A DNA stretch of 29,873 bases from Paenibacillus sp. FSL H7-0331 (GCF_001956045.1 NZ_MRTH01000056.1:1-29873), one strand, 5' to 3'. Numbered from the stretch's first letter, positions 1-10,400 are shown. Made by a program: numbers and translations. Notes: generated by a model from the letters alone, not told the origin.

Positions 1-179
1 CGAAACTCTCGTTTAACGGCAAGCTCAAGGGACTCCATAGTCTCTAATCGTCCACCTGGCAAATCAAATTTCCCAGTGTATGGACCTAAAATTTTTCTGA
101 TAACTAGTAAGCGTTCATTATCTACGCTAATTCCGTATACGCCCATATGACGATAAAAATTGTCGGTGATACCATCCAT
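1..179 (-). CDS. Nudix hydrolase, N-terminal part (runs off the window)
   Basis: The reverse strand encodes about 59 residues ending in an exact Nudix box: a Gly, five residues, Glu, seven residues, then Arg-Glu (GRLETME ... REF). This loop binds the metal and hydrolyses nucleoside-diphosphate-linked compounds. The substrate cannot be told from the N-terminus. Two in-frame ATGs lie at 185 and 179. An AGGGGG ribosome binding site sits 8 bases before the inner one and only 2 bases before the outer one, so 179 is chosen. The gene continues beyond base 1 and its C-terminal half is not seen. It appears monocistronic within the window; the bases upstream (180-561) hold no intact gene. Confidence 0.8.
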   Translation of the reverse strand, partial: MDGITDNFYRHMGVYGISVDNERLLVIRKILGPYTGKFDLPGGRLETMESLELAVKREF

Positions 180-561
180 ATACATATCCCCCTAGCATAT
201 CTAACCTGAAACCATTTCTTAATCACTTACCTTTTCTTTAACTCACCAACAAACTCCTTTTATTACGTTAACCTGCCTATCGGCATTGCACCACTGAGGA
301 TGAAAATGGATAAAATCGGTCAATACTTCTACTTGGGCTGGGAAAAGAGGGTCTATAAACTATGGTGCCATTAAATTGCTAAACTACCACTTAACTCCAT
401 AATGATCAATCAGAGGCTCAGCCTTTTTTAAAAAAGTATTTCCTTGGATCTACTATAATTTGCCTAATTTAAGATTTAGAACTCTTTAATTTTCATAGGA
501 GTTTAATGCTCACCCAGTCTATCAACTTTATACCGTAATATATACTTGGATTACGAATTGA
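180..561. other. Intergenic stretch with faint coding debris
   Basis: No intact gene. On the minus strand around 290-430 short stretches read like old coding sequence (for example LIDHYGVKW, then VEVLTDFIHFHPQW after two stops). The first resembles the C-terminal part of PhnB/VOC-type proteins, but this is too short to name. No convincing promoter for the Nudix gene was found. Confidence 0.3.
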
Positions 562-783
562 GACGAGCTCGCAACGTTCTTCAAGTACCCACCCGAGATT
601 CGAAAGCTGATCTACACGACCGACATCATTGAAAGCGACTACCGCCAGCTTCGAAAGGTGACAAAGGGAAAAAGTATCTTCTCGACCGACGAGGCATTGC
701 TCAAGATGCTCTATCTAGCCACGACAGTTGTCACCCGCAAATGGACAGGTCGTGTACAAAACTGGGGCCTGCTCCAGCTCTAG
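562..783 (+). mobile_element. IS256/Mutator-family transposase, C-terminal remnant
   Basis: The plus strand reads about 73 codons matching the conserved end of IS256-type (Mutator) transposases: FFKYPPEIRKLIYTTDIIES, then RKVTKGKSIF, then a KW ... QNWG ending. The upstream frame is closed by a TGA at 559, so the catalytic domain is missing. After the TAG at 781 the same frame continues IFFPQRIGQYL, which looks like the natural C-terminus. The stop is therefore probably a point mutation in an already dead fragment. The remnant abuts the 3' end of the AraC gene at 819, so an old insertion here may have set that gene's last codons. Confidence 0.8.
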
Positions 784-818
784 ATTTTCTTTCCCCAACG
801 TATCGGCCAGTATTTGCG

Positions 819-1769
819 CTACAATATTTTTTTAGCATAATCAGCTTCATGTCCGCTTGTCTTGGCGTTAGTCCGAATAGTACGAATGTCCTTCATCGGC
901 GGCAGGCCAAAGAACCGTTTGTACTCGCGGTTGAATTGCGTCAAACTTTCGTATCCGACCTCGAACGCGGTTGAGGTGACATCAGTATCGTCGGTAAGCA
1001 AAATTCTGCGTGCTTCCTGAAGCCGGAGTTGCTTCTGATACTGGATCGGGCTCAGTGCAGTGACGGATTTGAACTTGTGATGTAAAGTAGAAGGGCTCAT
1101 ACCGCCTGCTCGGGCTATCTCCTCTACGCTAAGGGTACGTGTATAGTTTGCTTTGACATAATGGATAGCCTTGCTGATGCCTGCCGCATCATGATGCAGC
1201 AGCATATTGTTGTAGAAGCGCGCGCCGTCTTCGTCAGTCAGCAAGCGGTAAATCATCTCGCGCTTCACACCGGGCGCGAGAAAATCGGCTGCTTCACTGT
1301 CTGTAGCCAGTTGAAGCAGCCGCTCAAGTACACGCAGTACTTCAATCCCCGACTTACCGATAAACGCACCTTCTGTCAGCTGATTCTCGCCAACAGTTTT
1401 GAGCTTGGCATCCAGTGCAACGGATGCAATTTCGTCAGTTGTAAAGGAAATTCGGATGGCTATGTACGGCACTTCTTGCGTGGCCTGGGATACCTGGCCT
1501 TTGATCGGCATATCGATGTTGGATGCGATATAATCTCCAGCTCCATAGTTGTAGGTATTATTGCGGACAATCAGTGTTTTGTTGCCTTGAAGGACTACAC
1601 ATATCCCAGGCTGGAAAAAACCATATTGAATCGTGGTCGGCCGATCCGCCTTCAGAAGCGAAACAAACGAAATGCCGGTCTCGTGGATGCCACTGGCAAA
1701 GGAATAAGTATTGCAAAGGTGAAGCAACCGCTGTAAGCTATCTGAACTCTCTTTGGTATGGTGGGGCAT
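819..1769 (-). CDS. AraC-family transcriptional regulator (AraC_N type)
   Basis: 316 residues from an ATG at 1769 preceded by GAGGAGG at good spacing; an upstream start at 1805 has no such site. The N-terminal 180 or so residues look like the AraC_N effector domain, with the QATQEVPYIAI strand near the middle. The C-terminal 100 residues carry two helix-turn-helix units: SVEEIARAGGMSPSTLHHKF, then DVTSTAFEVGYESLTQFNRE and FKRFFGLPP-type packing. AraC proteins of this subtype often sit divergent from a dehydrogenase or oxidoreductase and activate it, and here it is divergent from the dehydrogenase at 1972. The effector is unknown. The gene ends next to an IS256 remnant, so its last residues may be non-native. 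Confidence 0.9.
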   Translation of the reverse strand: MPHHTKESSDSLQRLLHLCNTYSFASGIHETGISFVSLLKADRPTTIQYGFFQPGICVVLQGNKTLIVRNNTYNYGAGDYIASNIDMPIKGQVSQATQEVPYIAIRISFTTDEIASVALDAKLKTVGENQLTEGAFIGKSGIEVLRVLERLLQLATDSEAADFLAPGVKREMIYRLLTDEDGARFYNNMLLHHDAAGISKAIHYVKANYTRTLSVEEIARAGGMSPSTLHHKFKSVTALSPIQYQKQLRLQEARRILLTDDTDVTSTAFEVGYESLTQFNREYKRFFGLPPMKDIRTIRTNAKTSGHEADYAKKIL

Positions 1770-1971
1770 AAGCCTCCTCCTCTTTATTTTAAGCCTCCGC
1801 AACACAGCAGCCTTCCGGCAAGGGTATACGCATCCGAATCATCGGAGTTTTAGGCAAAAATCAGGCACAATCCGACTATCTCCTTAATTATAATCTCATT
1901 ACAATTAAAGACACAAGCCACCGAATACCGGCTTGCCAAATAACAAAAACTAAAATAAGGGAGAAAATTAA
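1770..1971. promoter_or_regulatory. Divergent promoter region between AraC regulator and dehydrogenase
   Basis: The gap between the divergent genes holds a self-complementary ATTATAAT at 1887-1894, which offers a TATAAT -10 box on either strand. No good -35 box lies 17 bases upstream on the plus strand, as is usual for AraC-activated promoters. AGGGAG 8 bases before the ATG at 1972 is the ribosome binding site of the dehydrogenase. The promoter assignment is an inference. Confidence 0.4.
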
Positions 1972-2802
1972 ATGTCAAAAGTATGGTTAATTACGGGAAG
2001 CGGCAACGGACTCGGCCGACATATTACGGAAGCTGCACTTGCCAAAGGGGAGCGTGTTGTCGCAACAGCCCGTAATATCGAGCAGTTGGATAATCTGGTT
2101 AAGCAATATGGCGATCAGATCCGGGTTGCGACGCTAGATGTGACCGAAGAGGAAGCGGCACAAGCGGCGGTTCGGCTTGCGCTGGACGCCTTCGGACGGC
2201 TTGATGTCCTGGTAAACAATGCTGGCTATGGCGATATCCGCCCCTTCGAAGAAACAAGCTCTGAGGATTTCAAGAAGCTGATGGATACCTGCTTTTATGG
2301 GGTGGTTAATCTGACTCGCGCGGCATTGCCCATTATGCGCAAGCAGCGCAGCGGGTATATCCTTCAGATTTCATCGGTCGGCGGACGGCTCGCAACTCCG
2401 GGAAGCGTGGCCTACCATGCAGCGAAATGGGCGGTCGGTGGCTTCACGGAAGCGCTAGCTATGGAAACGGCTCCCTTCGGCGTAAAAATCAGTGCCCTAG
2501 AGCCTGGAGGAATGCGAACAAACTGGGTAAATCATGCAATCAAAAACCGTCCTCAATTGCTTCCGGACTACGAAGCATCGGTAGGTGAGCTGCTCCGAAT
2601 GATGGATGGTCTGCAGGGCCAAGAGAAGGGCGATCCGGTAAAGGTGGCAGAGGTAGTGCTTCAGTTGGCTTATGCTGACGAACTGCCTACACATTTGCTG
2701 CTTGGGAAAGAGGCTGCGCAGGGAGCTGAACTAGCTGAAAAACAGCGTGCTGCCGATGCCGAACGATGGCATGCTGTTACTATCTCAACGGAATATGAAT
2801 GA
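1972..2802 (+). CDS. Short-chain dehydrogenase/reductase (SDR), classical type
   Basis: 276 residues forming one Rossmann domain that uses NAD(P)H to oxidise or reduce an alcohol/carbonyl pair. Visible motifs are the TGSGNGLG cofactor loop (residues 8-15), D56-V57 for the adenine, NNAG (82-85), catalytic Ser135, and Tyr148-x3-Lys152 with the usual 13-residue Ser-Tyr spacing. The fourth catalytic residue, usually Asn in an N-x-x-G context before strand 5, appears to be Cys107 (CFYG); this was aligned by eye. The Thr-Ala-Arg after strand 2 suggests NADPH preference. The C-terminal helix is rich in Ala and Glu. The substrate cannot be predicted. The divergent AraC gene is the probable regulator. 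A broken second SDR follows 33 bases downstream. Confidence 0.92.
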   Translation: MSKVWLITGSGNGLGRHITEAALAKGERVVATARNIEQLDNLVKQYGDQIRVATLDVTEEEAAQAAVRLALDAFGRLDVLVNNAGYGDIRPFEETSSEDFKKLMDTCFYGVVNLTRAALPIMRKQRSGYILQISSVGGRLATPGSVAYHAAKWAVGGFTEALAMETAPFGVKISALEPGGMRTNWVNHAIKNRPQLLPDYEASVGELLRMMDGLQGQEKGDPVKVAEVVLQLAYADELPTHLLLGKEAAQGAELAEKQRAADAERWHAVTISTEYE

Positions 2803-2835
2803 TGCAAACAAAGACCGTTTGAGGGAGATTTTGTT

Positions 2836-3007
2836 ATGAATAAAAAGTGGCAATCGTTATAGGAGCTTCATCAAGCATTGGCAAAGCAACTTCAATTCAA
2901 TTAAACAAAGAAGGCTACACCGTTTTTGCCGGATCAAGTGGAATTGACCAAATGAAGGATATTTTAAAAATTGGAATATAAAACCTGAAGCTGGATGTCA
3001 CGGAATC
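2836..3007 (+). pseudogene. Truncated, frameshifted second SDR gene
   Basis: After GAGGGAG and an ATG at 2836 comes MNKK, then a one-base frameshift in a run of A. The shifted frame reads VAIVIGASSSIGKATS, NKEGYTVFAGS, a TAA, then LKLDVTE. This is the N-terminal third of another SDR, with the G-x3-G-x-G loop as GASSSIG and the LDVT motif. Homology stops near 3007 and no NNAG or YxxxK region follows. It probably formed a two-gene unit with the intact SDR before decay. Confidence 0.75.
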
Positions 3008-3227
3008 AAGATTTTGTCGATTTTCCCTTTCTGTACCGTCCTCACGGGGTGATCTGTTTTCATTTGAGAACAGCGCCAAATAAACTTAGAGACAATAGAT
3101 CAAAGTTTCGTGGATGCCAATGTGCCCTATGGGTTCACTATTTCCGGTTACGAGGACTGCAAAACCTCAGAGTATAAGCGCTCATGGCGACACCCGTGCA
3201 GAATATAAAGAAGATGGTGCTCCACCT

Positions 3228-3274
3228 GAAACGCCTGGAAAACCGGAGATAGCCGTCATTTTTCCAGGCGTTTC
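3228..3274. terminator. 15-bp perfect inverted repeat, probable transcription terminator
   Basis: GAAACGCCTGGAAAA at 3228-3242 is perfectly repeated in inverse at 3260-3274, with a 17-base loop. The arms end in A/T-rich sequence, and an A-run at about 3279-3296 would be a U-tract-like stretch on the minus strand. It lies between the plus-strand SDR remnant and the minus-strand MFS remnant, where it could end transcription from both sides. Confidence 0.6.
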
Positions 3275-3328
3275 TCCCAAAAAAGTAAAAAGAAACTCGA
3301 GGTTTTATTCTCGACACTTTGAGAGCGG

Positions 3329-3510
3329 TTAATGACCGCTCATTCGTCGTGATAAGTGTACAGCCCCGAATGCCAATGCAATGGAAGCAGCGGCAATCCA
3401 AGTGATCGAGGACAGCGAGATCCATTCGATCACTAGACCGCCCACACCGGCACCGGCCGCCATCGCCAATTGAAGTAACATACTATTCAATTCTTGTTGA
3501 TACGCCTGAA
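3329..3510 (-). pseudogene. MFS transporter, C-terminal fragment
   Basis: The minus strand reads YQQELNSMLLQLAMAAGAGV, GGLVIEW, then SITWIAAASIALAF and SRRMSGH before a TAA at 3329. This matches the last transmembrane pair of DHA-type drug/sugar MFS exporters. A stop lies just upstream in the same frame, so about 330 N-terminal residues are gone. A small hairpin, GAGCGGT/ACCGCTC at 3323-3341, overlaps the stop codon. The fragment has no promoter of its own and is certainly inactive. Confidence 0.65.
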
Positions 3511-3747
3511 ACTAAAAAACCGAATACTCCTGTGCAACCGTACTTTTACGTAAAATTGAATAGTTTCACTTACGTTTCCGCCTAAAACAAAATAGGGAAT
3601 CAATCTCAGTGTCATGATTTAGAGCACCACGTGTTCTGAAATTTGTTATCTTTACTATTTTTTTTAGGCCCGACATTTCGATACATTGTCCAGATCTAGA
3701 CGAAATTACCTGCGAGAAACCGATTAACCATCGTTTCGCACTTGCTC
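3511..3747. other. Intergenic, nothing recognised
   Basis: A/T-rich spacer between the MFS remnant and the 3' end of the sulfatase. No gene remnant or strong hairpin was recognised, although readthrough from the long minus-strand operon should end somewhere here or at 3228-3274. Confidence 0.4.
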
Positions 3748-5166
3748 CTACTCCTGATCATGATACGCTTGTTTGCCTTTTCCCCTAACGCCTGCCTCCG
3801 CGAGCTGCCCGTAGCCACTTACGGGCTCGCGCACGCCATCGACTGCAGGATCGACGTATTGTACGAACCACTGCTCCAACTGCGACTTCATCGCTTCACG
3901 CTGGCTGCGACATTCAGGAGCATCATTCAGGTTGACCGACTCCTGAGGATCACGAACCAAATCGTACAGCTCATGCGGACCATATGGATACCGGTGCACG
4001 TATTTCCACACCTTGCTCCGGATCATCCGCACCGGCCCGTACTCGTCATAAATAACGACATTGTCCCGCTCGTCCGCCACTTCGCCGAGTAGCTGTGGCA
4101 GGAAACTGTGTCCCGGCAAACTGTCCGCCGCCGGATTTGGCAAACCGACATAATCGAGCAGTGTCGGCATAAAGTCGTAGCCGCTCACCATCGCCTCACT
4201 GACGACATTTTGCGGGATACGGCCTGTATGGCTGAACAACGCTGGCACTTTGATGGATGTGTCGTACATATTTTGCGGAAACGTTCCATTGCCTTTGCCG
4301 AACACCCCGTGATGACCGAAGTTGAAGCCATTGTCGGACATGAATATGATGAGTGTATCGTCGGTTAGACCATGCGTTTCCAGCTTGTCCAGAATGCGCC
4401 CGATATTTGCGTCCATCGCCGTAATCGATGCATAGTAACCTCTCAGATTGTCCAGTGGGTTGTCCTCGCCAGGCGCCGTCTTGATCAGCCACGGATGTCT
4501 TGGCGTATCGAGTGGACACGATTCCCCTGGACAATCGGCGTATTGATCGAGGTATGATTGCGGATGGTTGCCGTTCAGCCAAGGGCTGTGCGGCGCGCTA
4601 TAATGGACGCTCAAATAAAACGGACGCTCGTCCTCCGCTCCTACCCTATCGTCGATAAACTGCAGCGCGTCATCGGTGATGACGTCGGTCACATACGCCG
4701 GTTCATTATACAGCTTTCCATCGCGAATCATCGGAGCGTTGTAGTAAGGACTGCCGCCTGTTTGGTGCACGAACCAGTGCGTAAAACCCTTCTGTGGCTT
4801 CACACTGTCACCAAGATGCCACTTGCCGCTTAGCCCACACACGTAGCCATGGTCAGCTAACACCTCGGTGTAGGCCGTTTGTCCGGCCAAATATTCGATC
4901 GCGTCTGGGCCTACACTACCCTCACGTATCCAGTCGTGCACGCCGTGCTGAGACGGAATACGGCCTGTGAATAGCGAAGCACGAGCCGGCGAACATACCG
5001 GCGACGTACAAAAAAAGTTATCGAACCGCACACCGCGAGCTGCCAACCTGTCGAGGTTCGGTGTCCGTACCTCGCGGTTTCCCGCGCAGCCCATCGCCCA
5101 CACACCCTGATCGTCGGATAAAATAAACACGATATTCGGTTGTTTATCAGCTTTTTTCATCTTCAT
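3748..5166 (-). CDS. Type I sulfatase, cytosolic (formylglycine-dependent)
   Basis: 472 residues of the alkaline-phosphatase/sulfatase superfamily, hydrolysing sulfate esters. Seen are the metal pair Asp18-Asp19 (LSDDQG), the maturation motif C58-S-P-A-R62, in which the Cys becomes formylglycine, GKWHLG near residue 113, and SDNG near residue 300 as the second half of the calcium site. No signal peptide or lipobox is present, so it should act in the cytoplasm. It is the last gene of the operon, 35 bases after the regulator gene, with AGGAG before the ATG at 5166. Next to a PL8 lyase it probably removes sulfate from unsaturated glycosaminoglycan disaccharides, but the position it attacks (2-O, 4-O or 6-O) cannot be read. 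No maturase gene is in the window. Confidence 0.9.
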   Translation of the reverse strand: MKMKKADKQPNIVFILSDDQGVWAMGCAGNREVRTPNLDRLAARGVRFDNFFCTSPVCSPARASLFTGRIPSQHGVHDWIREGSVGPDAIEYLAGQTAYTEVLADHGYVCGLSGKWHLGDSVKPQKGFTHWFVHQTGGSPYYNAPMIRDGKLYNEPAYVTDVITDDALQFIDDRVGAEDERPFYLSVHYSAPHSPWLNGNHPQSYLDQYADCPGESCPLDTPRHPWLIKTAPGEDNPLDNLRGYYASITAMDANIGRILDKLETHGLTDDTLIIFMSDNGFNFGHHGVFGKGNGTFPQNMYDTSIKVPALFSHTGRIPQNVVSEAMVSGYDFMPTLLDYVGLPNPAADSLPGHSFLPQLLGEVADERDNVVIYDEYGPVRMIRSKVWKYVHRYPYGPHELYDLVRDPQESVNLNDAPECRSQREAMKSQLEQWFVQYVDPAVDGVREPVSGYGQLAEAGVRGKGKQAYHDQE

Positions 5167-5201
5167 CCATCTCTCCTCTTAAGCACTTGAATTAGCGGTA
5201 C

Positions 5202-7442
5202 TTACCGGTGCTGCTTGCGATACTCGCCGGGTGTTACGCCTACCGACTGCTTGAACTTGCGGATAAAGCTGGATACGTCATAGTAGCCGACCTGTTGGAC
5301 GATGTCTTTCACGGAGCTATCATTCGTCCGCAGCAGCAGCTTCGCTTGATCAATCCTAAGCTCGTTCATGTAGTCCGTGATGGTTCGGTCGGTCTGCTTC
5401 TTGAAATAGCGGCTCAAATAAGATAAAGATAGCGAGAAAGCATCGGCGATTTTTTGCACAGAAAAATCGTACTCGCCATAATGCAATGAAATGTATTGTG
5501 TAATCTGATCGATCAAAGCGGCTGACTTAACCAGTTTTTGCGCATTCAGTGAATCGCATAATGTCACGCGCGCGGTCGTGAGCAGATCTGCGATTTCATC
5601 CAGCGTCGTATAATCGGTCAGTGTCAACACGTCGGGGAAGCTGTCAATTGGGCTTCCGGGAGTGTGTTTTTCTGTGAAAGCGATGAACTTACGGATGATG
5701 TCGTAGCACAGCTCCCGGGCGATAAACAATGTTAGCCCGCTCTGTTTCATGCGCATGGCAATTTGTTGGACGGCGTCGGCGATGCGCTCGGCGTTTCCAT
5801 TCTGAAGCACGATATCCAGATCTTCCAGCACACGTCGCGGGTTCAAAATATCCGCATGGTTGAATGCCATCAACTCGTCAAAAAAGATCACCCGCTGACT
5901 GCCTTTAATCAGCTTATAATCGATCGCTGTCGACGCCTCCAAATATGAGCGTCCGACTTGCGACAATTCCGCGTAGCATTTGCCGACGCCCATCGCAATC
6001 GGCGCCTGGAACGAGGTGGTCAAATGCTCGTGCAGACGATCCAGCCATTCTCTCCAAGCGTCCGGCGAACATCCTACTGACAATATAAACATCATTCCCC
6101 GCTCTTCCAGACTATCTTTGCAATACCCTACCACATTATCGCTGAATTGCCGCTCCGTTTCTGCGATTAGTCTTTCTTTAAATGGCGTAAGGAAGCCAGG
6201 AAACTCAAGGATCAACACCACGGTTTCCGCAAAAGGCAGAACAACGCCTACTTCTTTCCCCTGTTCGTTGAATGCATCGAGCGATTCAAGCTCACCCTTC
6301 AGCAAGCTGCCGAGCAAATGCTCCTTGATCGCGGAGCGGTTTTCCTCTAACTTAATTCCAAGGCTCCTATTCGAATCAGCCATGTCATGAATGACACTGC
6401 CTATCGCATCGAATTCGTTCGCCCTGCGAATCGAATGTCCGCGAATCGCTTCGACGAGCATTGACAGCTTTTTGACCGGATTGTAGTTGAACACCATTAA
6501 CAAATAAACAAGCACACAACCCGCGAGAAATATGATCGACATCCGTCCGATCCATTGCCAAATCGCATGGTTGATCGGCGCGACCAGGGATGATTTGGGG
6601 AGCATCGTCACATAGGTAAACCCGCTTTTATCGGATTTCTGGAACGAAACGGCGTATTTCGTATGTTGAATAGTTGCAACCTGATACAGCGAGTCGCCGC
6701 TAACAATTTTGTTATAAAAACTGGGGTCCAATAAATAGTCGGCCTGCTTGTGCGCTGTCAATACGCGCCCTTTCCGATCGAACACGAGCGCGTTACCATC
6801 TGGTATAGATAAACCAAAATTAAGCCCCTTAAGCAATGCGTCTTCTTTCAGCACGAACAGGACGGTGCCGTAAGGATGCTGGCTGTTGATCGGAATGGGC
6901 ACGATGTAGGTGACGAGCCGCTGATCGGGCAGCCCATCGATCTTGACGTTCTCCGCCGGCCTTAGCAGCGGGGCTTTCAGGTTGTTCAAATCGTCGCTGA
7001 ACTGCTGTACTGTCCAATCGTCATATCGATATAATTCATCTACAAATTGATTAACCTTGTAAATACTTAACGATGAAAATAAATAATCCGTCCCGCGAAT
7101 ATGTAGAGCGATCTCCTTAATGCTATCGTCCACGACTTTGCTTTCGAGCAGCTTTTTCCCCTGATAGACGTTGAACAAGTCATGCGTCAGCGCATAAGGA
7201 GACAGCTCGGGAGCACCCGATATTTGCCCCGCAATGCGGTTCATCAAAATAAGCTTGTTATCCACTTCATCCTGCAGCTTATCCAGAAGCGCCTGATTGT
7301 TTCGCTCCACTTCGCCGCCAACGATATCGGCCAGTTGGAAATAGCCGGTCATCCCCAAAAAGAGCAGTGGCAGCAAGAACAGCGCAAGGTAGGACAAAAG
7401 ATATCGATAAAAGACCGGTAATCGGTTAATCATGGATTTCAT
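5202..7442 (-). CDS. Membrane-anchored AraC-type regulator with extracellular sensor domain
   Basis: 746 residues. A first membrane helix (about 13-35, LSYLALFLLPLLFLG) is followed by an extracytoplasmic region of about 250 residues, probably Cache-like, and a second helix near 292-312 (IIFLAGCVLVYLLMV). A cytoplasmic linker comes next, then a C-terminal AraC DNA-binding domain of about 100 residues: DFSVQKIADAFSLSLSYLSR, then DIVQQVGYYDVSSFIRKFKQ and GVTPGEYR. Paenibacilli often have such one-protein sensor-regulators next to Lpl-type importers. By analogy it should sense a sugar outside the cell, directly or via the binding protein, and activate this operon. The start at 7442 has GGGAGG 7 bases upstream. 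It lies 28 bases after the lyase gene and 35 before the sulfatase, clearly in the operon. The ligand is unknown. Confidence 0.9.
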   Translation of the reverse strand: MKSMINRLPVFYRYLLSYLALFLLPLLFLGMTGYFQLADIVGGEVERNNQALLDKLQDEVDNKLILMNRIAGQISGAPELSPYALTHDLFNVYQGKKLLESKVVDDSIKEIALHIRGTDYLFSSLSIYKVNQFVDELYRYDDWTVQQFSDDLNNLKAPLLRPAENVKIDGLPDQRLVTYIVPIPINSQHPYGTVLFVLKEDALLKGLNFGLSIPDGNALVFDRKGRVLTAHKQADYLLDPSFYNKIVSGDSLYQVATIQHTKYAVSFQKSDKSGFTYVTMLPKSSLVAPINHAIWQWIGRMSIIFLAGCVLVYLLMVFNYNPVKKLSMLVEAIRGHSIRRANEFDAIGSVIHDMADSNRSLGIKLEENRSAIKEHLLGSLLKGELESLDAFNEQGKEVGVVLPFAETVVLILEFPGFLTPFKERLIAETERQFSDNVVGYCKDSLEERGMMFILSVGCSPDAWREWLDRLHEHLTTSFQAPIAMGVGKCYAELSQVGRSYLEASTAIDYKLIKGSQRVIFFDELMAFNHADILNPRRVLEDLDIVLQNGNAERIADAVQQIAMRMKQSGLTLFIARELCYDIIRKFIAFTEKHTPGSPIDSFPDVLTLTDYTTLDEIADLLTTARVTLCDSLNAQKLVKSAALIDQITQYISLHYGEYDFSVQKIADAFSLSLSYLSRYFKKQTDRTITDYMNELRIDQAKLLLRTNDSSVKDIVQQVGYYDVSSFIRKFKQSVGVTPGEYRKQHR

Positions 7443-7470
7443 TCTTTAGCCTCCCGCTTCGTTCTTGAAG

Positions 7471-10400
7471 TTAGTTCATTTGGGTAACCCGTACTAACGT
7501 AAACTCACACGGACTCGCATCCTTGCAGGCCACCTCAATGACTGTGCCTATCACTTCGCTTGCAGCGACGCGAACACCCTCCACATCCGCTTGCCCCGCC
7601 CATTGTCCCTTCAGCGTGATGCGCAGCGTATGGACCCTACTTTCCGCATGCAACCATTTTCGCGAATAAACGCTAACTTCCTTCTGAACGCCATACTCAT
7701 CATATTGGTCCGTCTCAGTCTCCGAGTAGAAACGTAAGTCGGGATCGACAGCGCTAACAATGAGCTTCTCGCCATCTTCCCTAATCATGACCATAGAAGG
7801 CGTGTCGACGGCGATCAGATATCCGGTATCGATATGATCATCCGCCTCAAAAAGTGCGTAAGCGGTCGTGCGGCTCTCCACGTCTAAGACAACATGGGCT
7901 GAACGATCTTTGCGCAGCACGGTGTACGATGCCTTCTCCGATACTTGCATTCGTTTGCAAAAATCCTCGATACGCTCACGATCCGCCCCAACCCATATCG
8001 CGTATTCATAGCCGCCACCCTTCGGTGAAGTCCCATGCTCCAGCCACGCAGCGGCAAAATCACCCTGTGTATCGGCATCCGTTGCTTGATGCTTGGAATG
8101 CTGTGTCGTTTTGGACACGGACAACGTTTGTCCGGCTGCCACATAATAACCGTTACCTTTATTGTCCAGCAACCACACTGGGTGGTCTAATTTTGTTGTA
8201 TGGAAATAAGGAAACGCACTTACAGGCTCAGCTCCGTCCACCCAGATCGGATCTTCAGGAGCAGGTAAATAACTTTGAAACAGTGTCGTTCCAGTCGGGC
8301 ATTCGCAATTGTCGTTCTCAATATCGGTGCCAAGGCAGATGATTCGATCTTCGAAAAAGAATGCCGACTTTCGGGCGCGGTGGCTCCCTTCGTATTTCGG
8401 ATGCTCGTGCAGCTTCATCGCGAACATCCCGTTACGGCCCTCTAGATGGAGCCCGCCGGCATACGTCTCGTCGGAAAGCAGCATTTCTTCGAAGCCGCTG
8501 AACGTATCCACATTACGGACGTCCGAACGCAGCTCGTCGATCGGCTTATGGATCGTTGTTGTACCTGGCCAACGGTTCCAATTCCAACCCTCGTGATGGT
8601 AACCGCTGTCCTCATTATTGATTGGTTCACCTTGGCTCATGATTTGGAGATGACCATGCGAAATGTACCGTCCGTATAGATTGGCGCTTATATACGTTTC
8701 ATTCGCCCACAAATACCGGCTGTGCCCGCGCATTCCTGCCATCCATGAACCGCGCCGGTGAATAGCCAACGCTGCATAGTTCATCGTCCAGTGGCCGTTC
8801 GGGTCCGCTTCCGCAAAGATGCCAGCTTCTTCAAAAAAACGCGCGGCTTCTGTCCGTTCGATCGGCTCAAGCAGCCGCAGGTATGCTGCGGCCACCTCTT
8901 CGTCGACTGCTTTCTTCCCGTCCGGTGTACCCGTGAGTGCCATATAAGCGAAAGGTTCAGGATCTATCGCCCATTTACCGGTAGGGTGGCGCGCTGCGAG
9001 GCTAAGCAACCATTCGCGTTTGTTGCTGTAAAGCCGCATGGAGAGCAGCGCTTTGCGTATGGTTTCGTGCGCTTGTTCGCCGATCTTATACGACGTGCCG
9101 CTGAGCACGTACATCACCGGCGTTACACCTTGAAAGCCACCGACTGCATACGCCGGATAATGATTCACATGATGATAGGCGGAGCCGTCCATCTTGTATG
9201 CGGCGCGCAATCCCGGAGCGGGCAGCAGCGATTGGCCAAGCCACTCGCGGAATGCTTGCAGTTCGCGCACCTTCCCCACCGTTTCGTCCATAACCAGCAA
9301 ACTGGCGAGCATTCCATGCAGTGTCGTGTTGAAGATATCGATATTACCTTCTACTTCGACAAGCGGTGTGTGGATTCGGCCGACCCCGCTGTACCAACGC
9401 ATCGTCCGCTGTGTCCGCTCCAGTTTCCCCGCTTCTTTCAGCGTGTGTCTCATGAGGAAAACGGCTGGATAATAGTCGCGGAAGTTGTACCCGAAATGAT
9501 GAACCGTTCCTTGCGTGCTTCCATACGTCCATCCTTGGTCATCCAGATGATCGAGCGTATCTATGAACATCGTCTGCAGCCTGGCTCTTTGCTCCTCTTG
9601 TTTGGAGGACCGATAGCAGATCGCCGTTTCCATTAGGAAACGGGTTATTTCGCTAAGCTGCACGCTGTTAGCAATTGCCTTCAACTCCTCCTTCAGCGAA
9701 GTCGGAAAGTGATCGAAAAACGGCAGCTCAACCGGTCGACCTATGATGGAATCCCCCCTACGAACGATCCCGTACTCTGCAAACCGGCGCTGGAGACGTT
9801 CGATGTCCTCCTGCTCTATAGCCATGTCGTGCTTTTTGTAAAATAACGCCTCAAACCGTTCATTCATTTGTGCATGCGCCGCTGCCTGCTCCATTGACAC
9901 CGTTTCAGGAAGCTCCAGCAGCGGCTTCAACTGCTCGAAGGCATAAAGAGCGAGCCAATGGGCGTTAGCAGACGCGTCTGCGCCCGTATTGACGGTCGTA
10001 ACTTGGAAATCCCGCGTATGAAAACGCGGATCAATCGGCGTGTTCAGCATCAATTGGTCGATGAACAGAGTACCGCTACCCGCTTCCTTGGGGATGCGGA
10101 CAGTCAATGTGTCCATGTCTGGATGCGGCGTTCCCTGCATATCACGCTCGTAAGCAACCCATGCGGTTCGCCAGCCTTGAAAATTAAGTCCAAAATTGAA
10201 CCGACAGTCGACATGTATTCCACGGCCGAATTCAAATGAAAGCCGTCCATCACATGGCACCAAGTTATAAATCCAAACAGCGAACGAGTCGCGTGCCTGA
10301 CTTTTGGCCCCTTCTTGAAACGGTGAGTAGCCGATCGGCTGTTTCACAGTGAGGAACGAATCGACCTCGTATTCCCATTGTAGGCAGGATGACCCGTCTT

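Noticed and set aside
1161..1736. Open plus-strand frame of 191 codons
   Set aside because: Antisense to the AraC regulator, whose domains and start site are convincing.
8758..9636. Open plus-strand frame of 292 codons
   Set aside because: Fully antisense to the PL8 lyase gene, with no ribosome binding site and no family resemblance; a shadow of a GC-rich coding strand.
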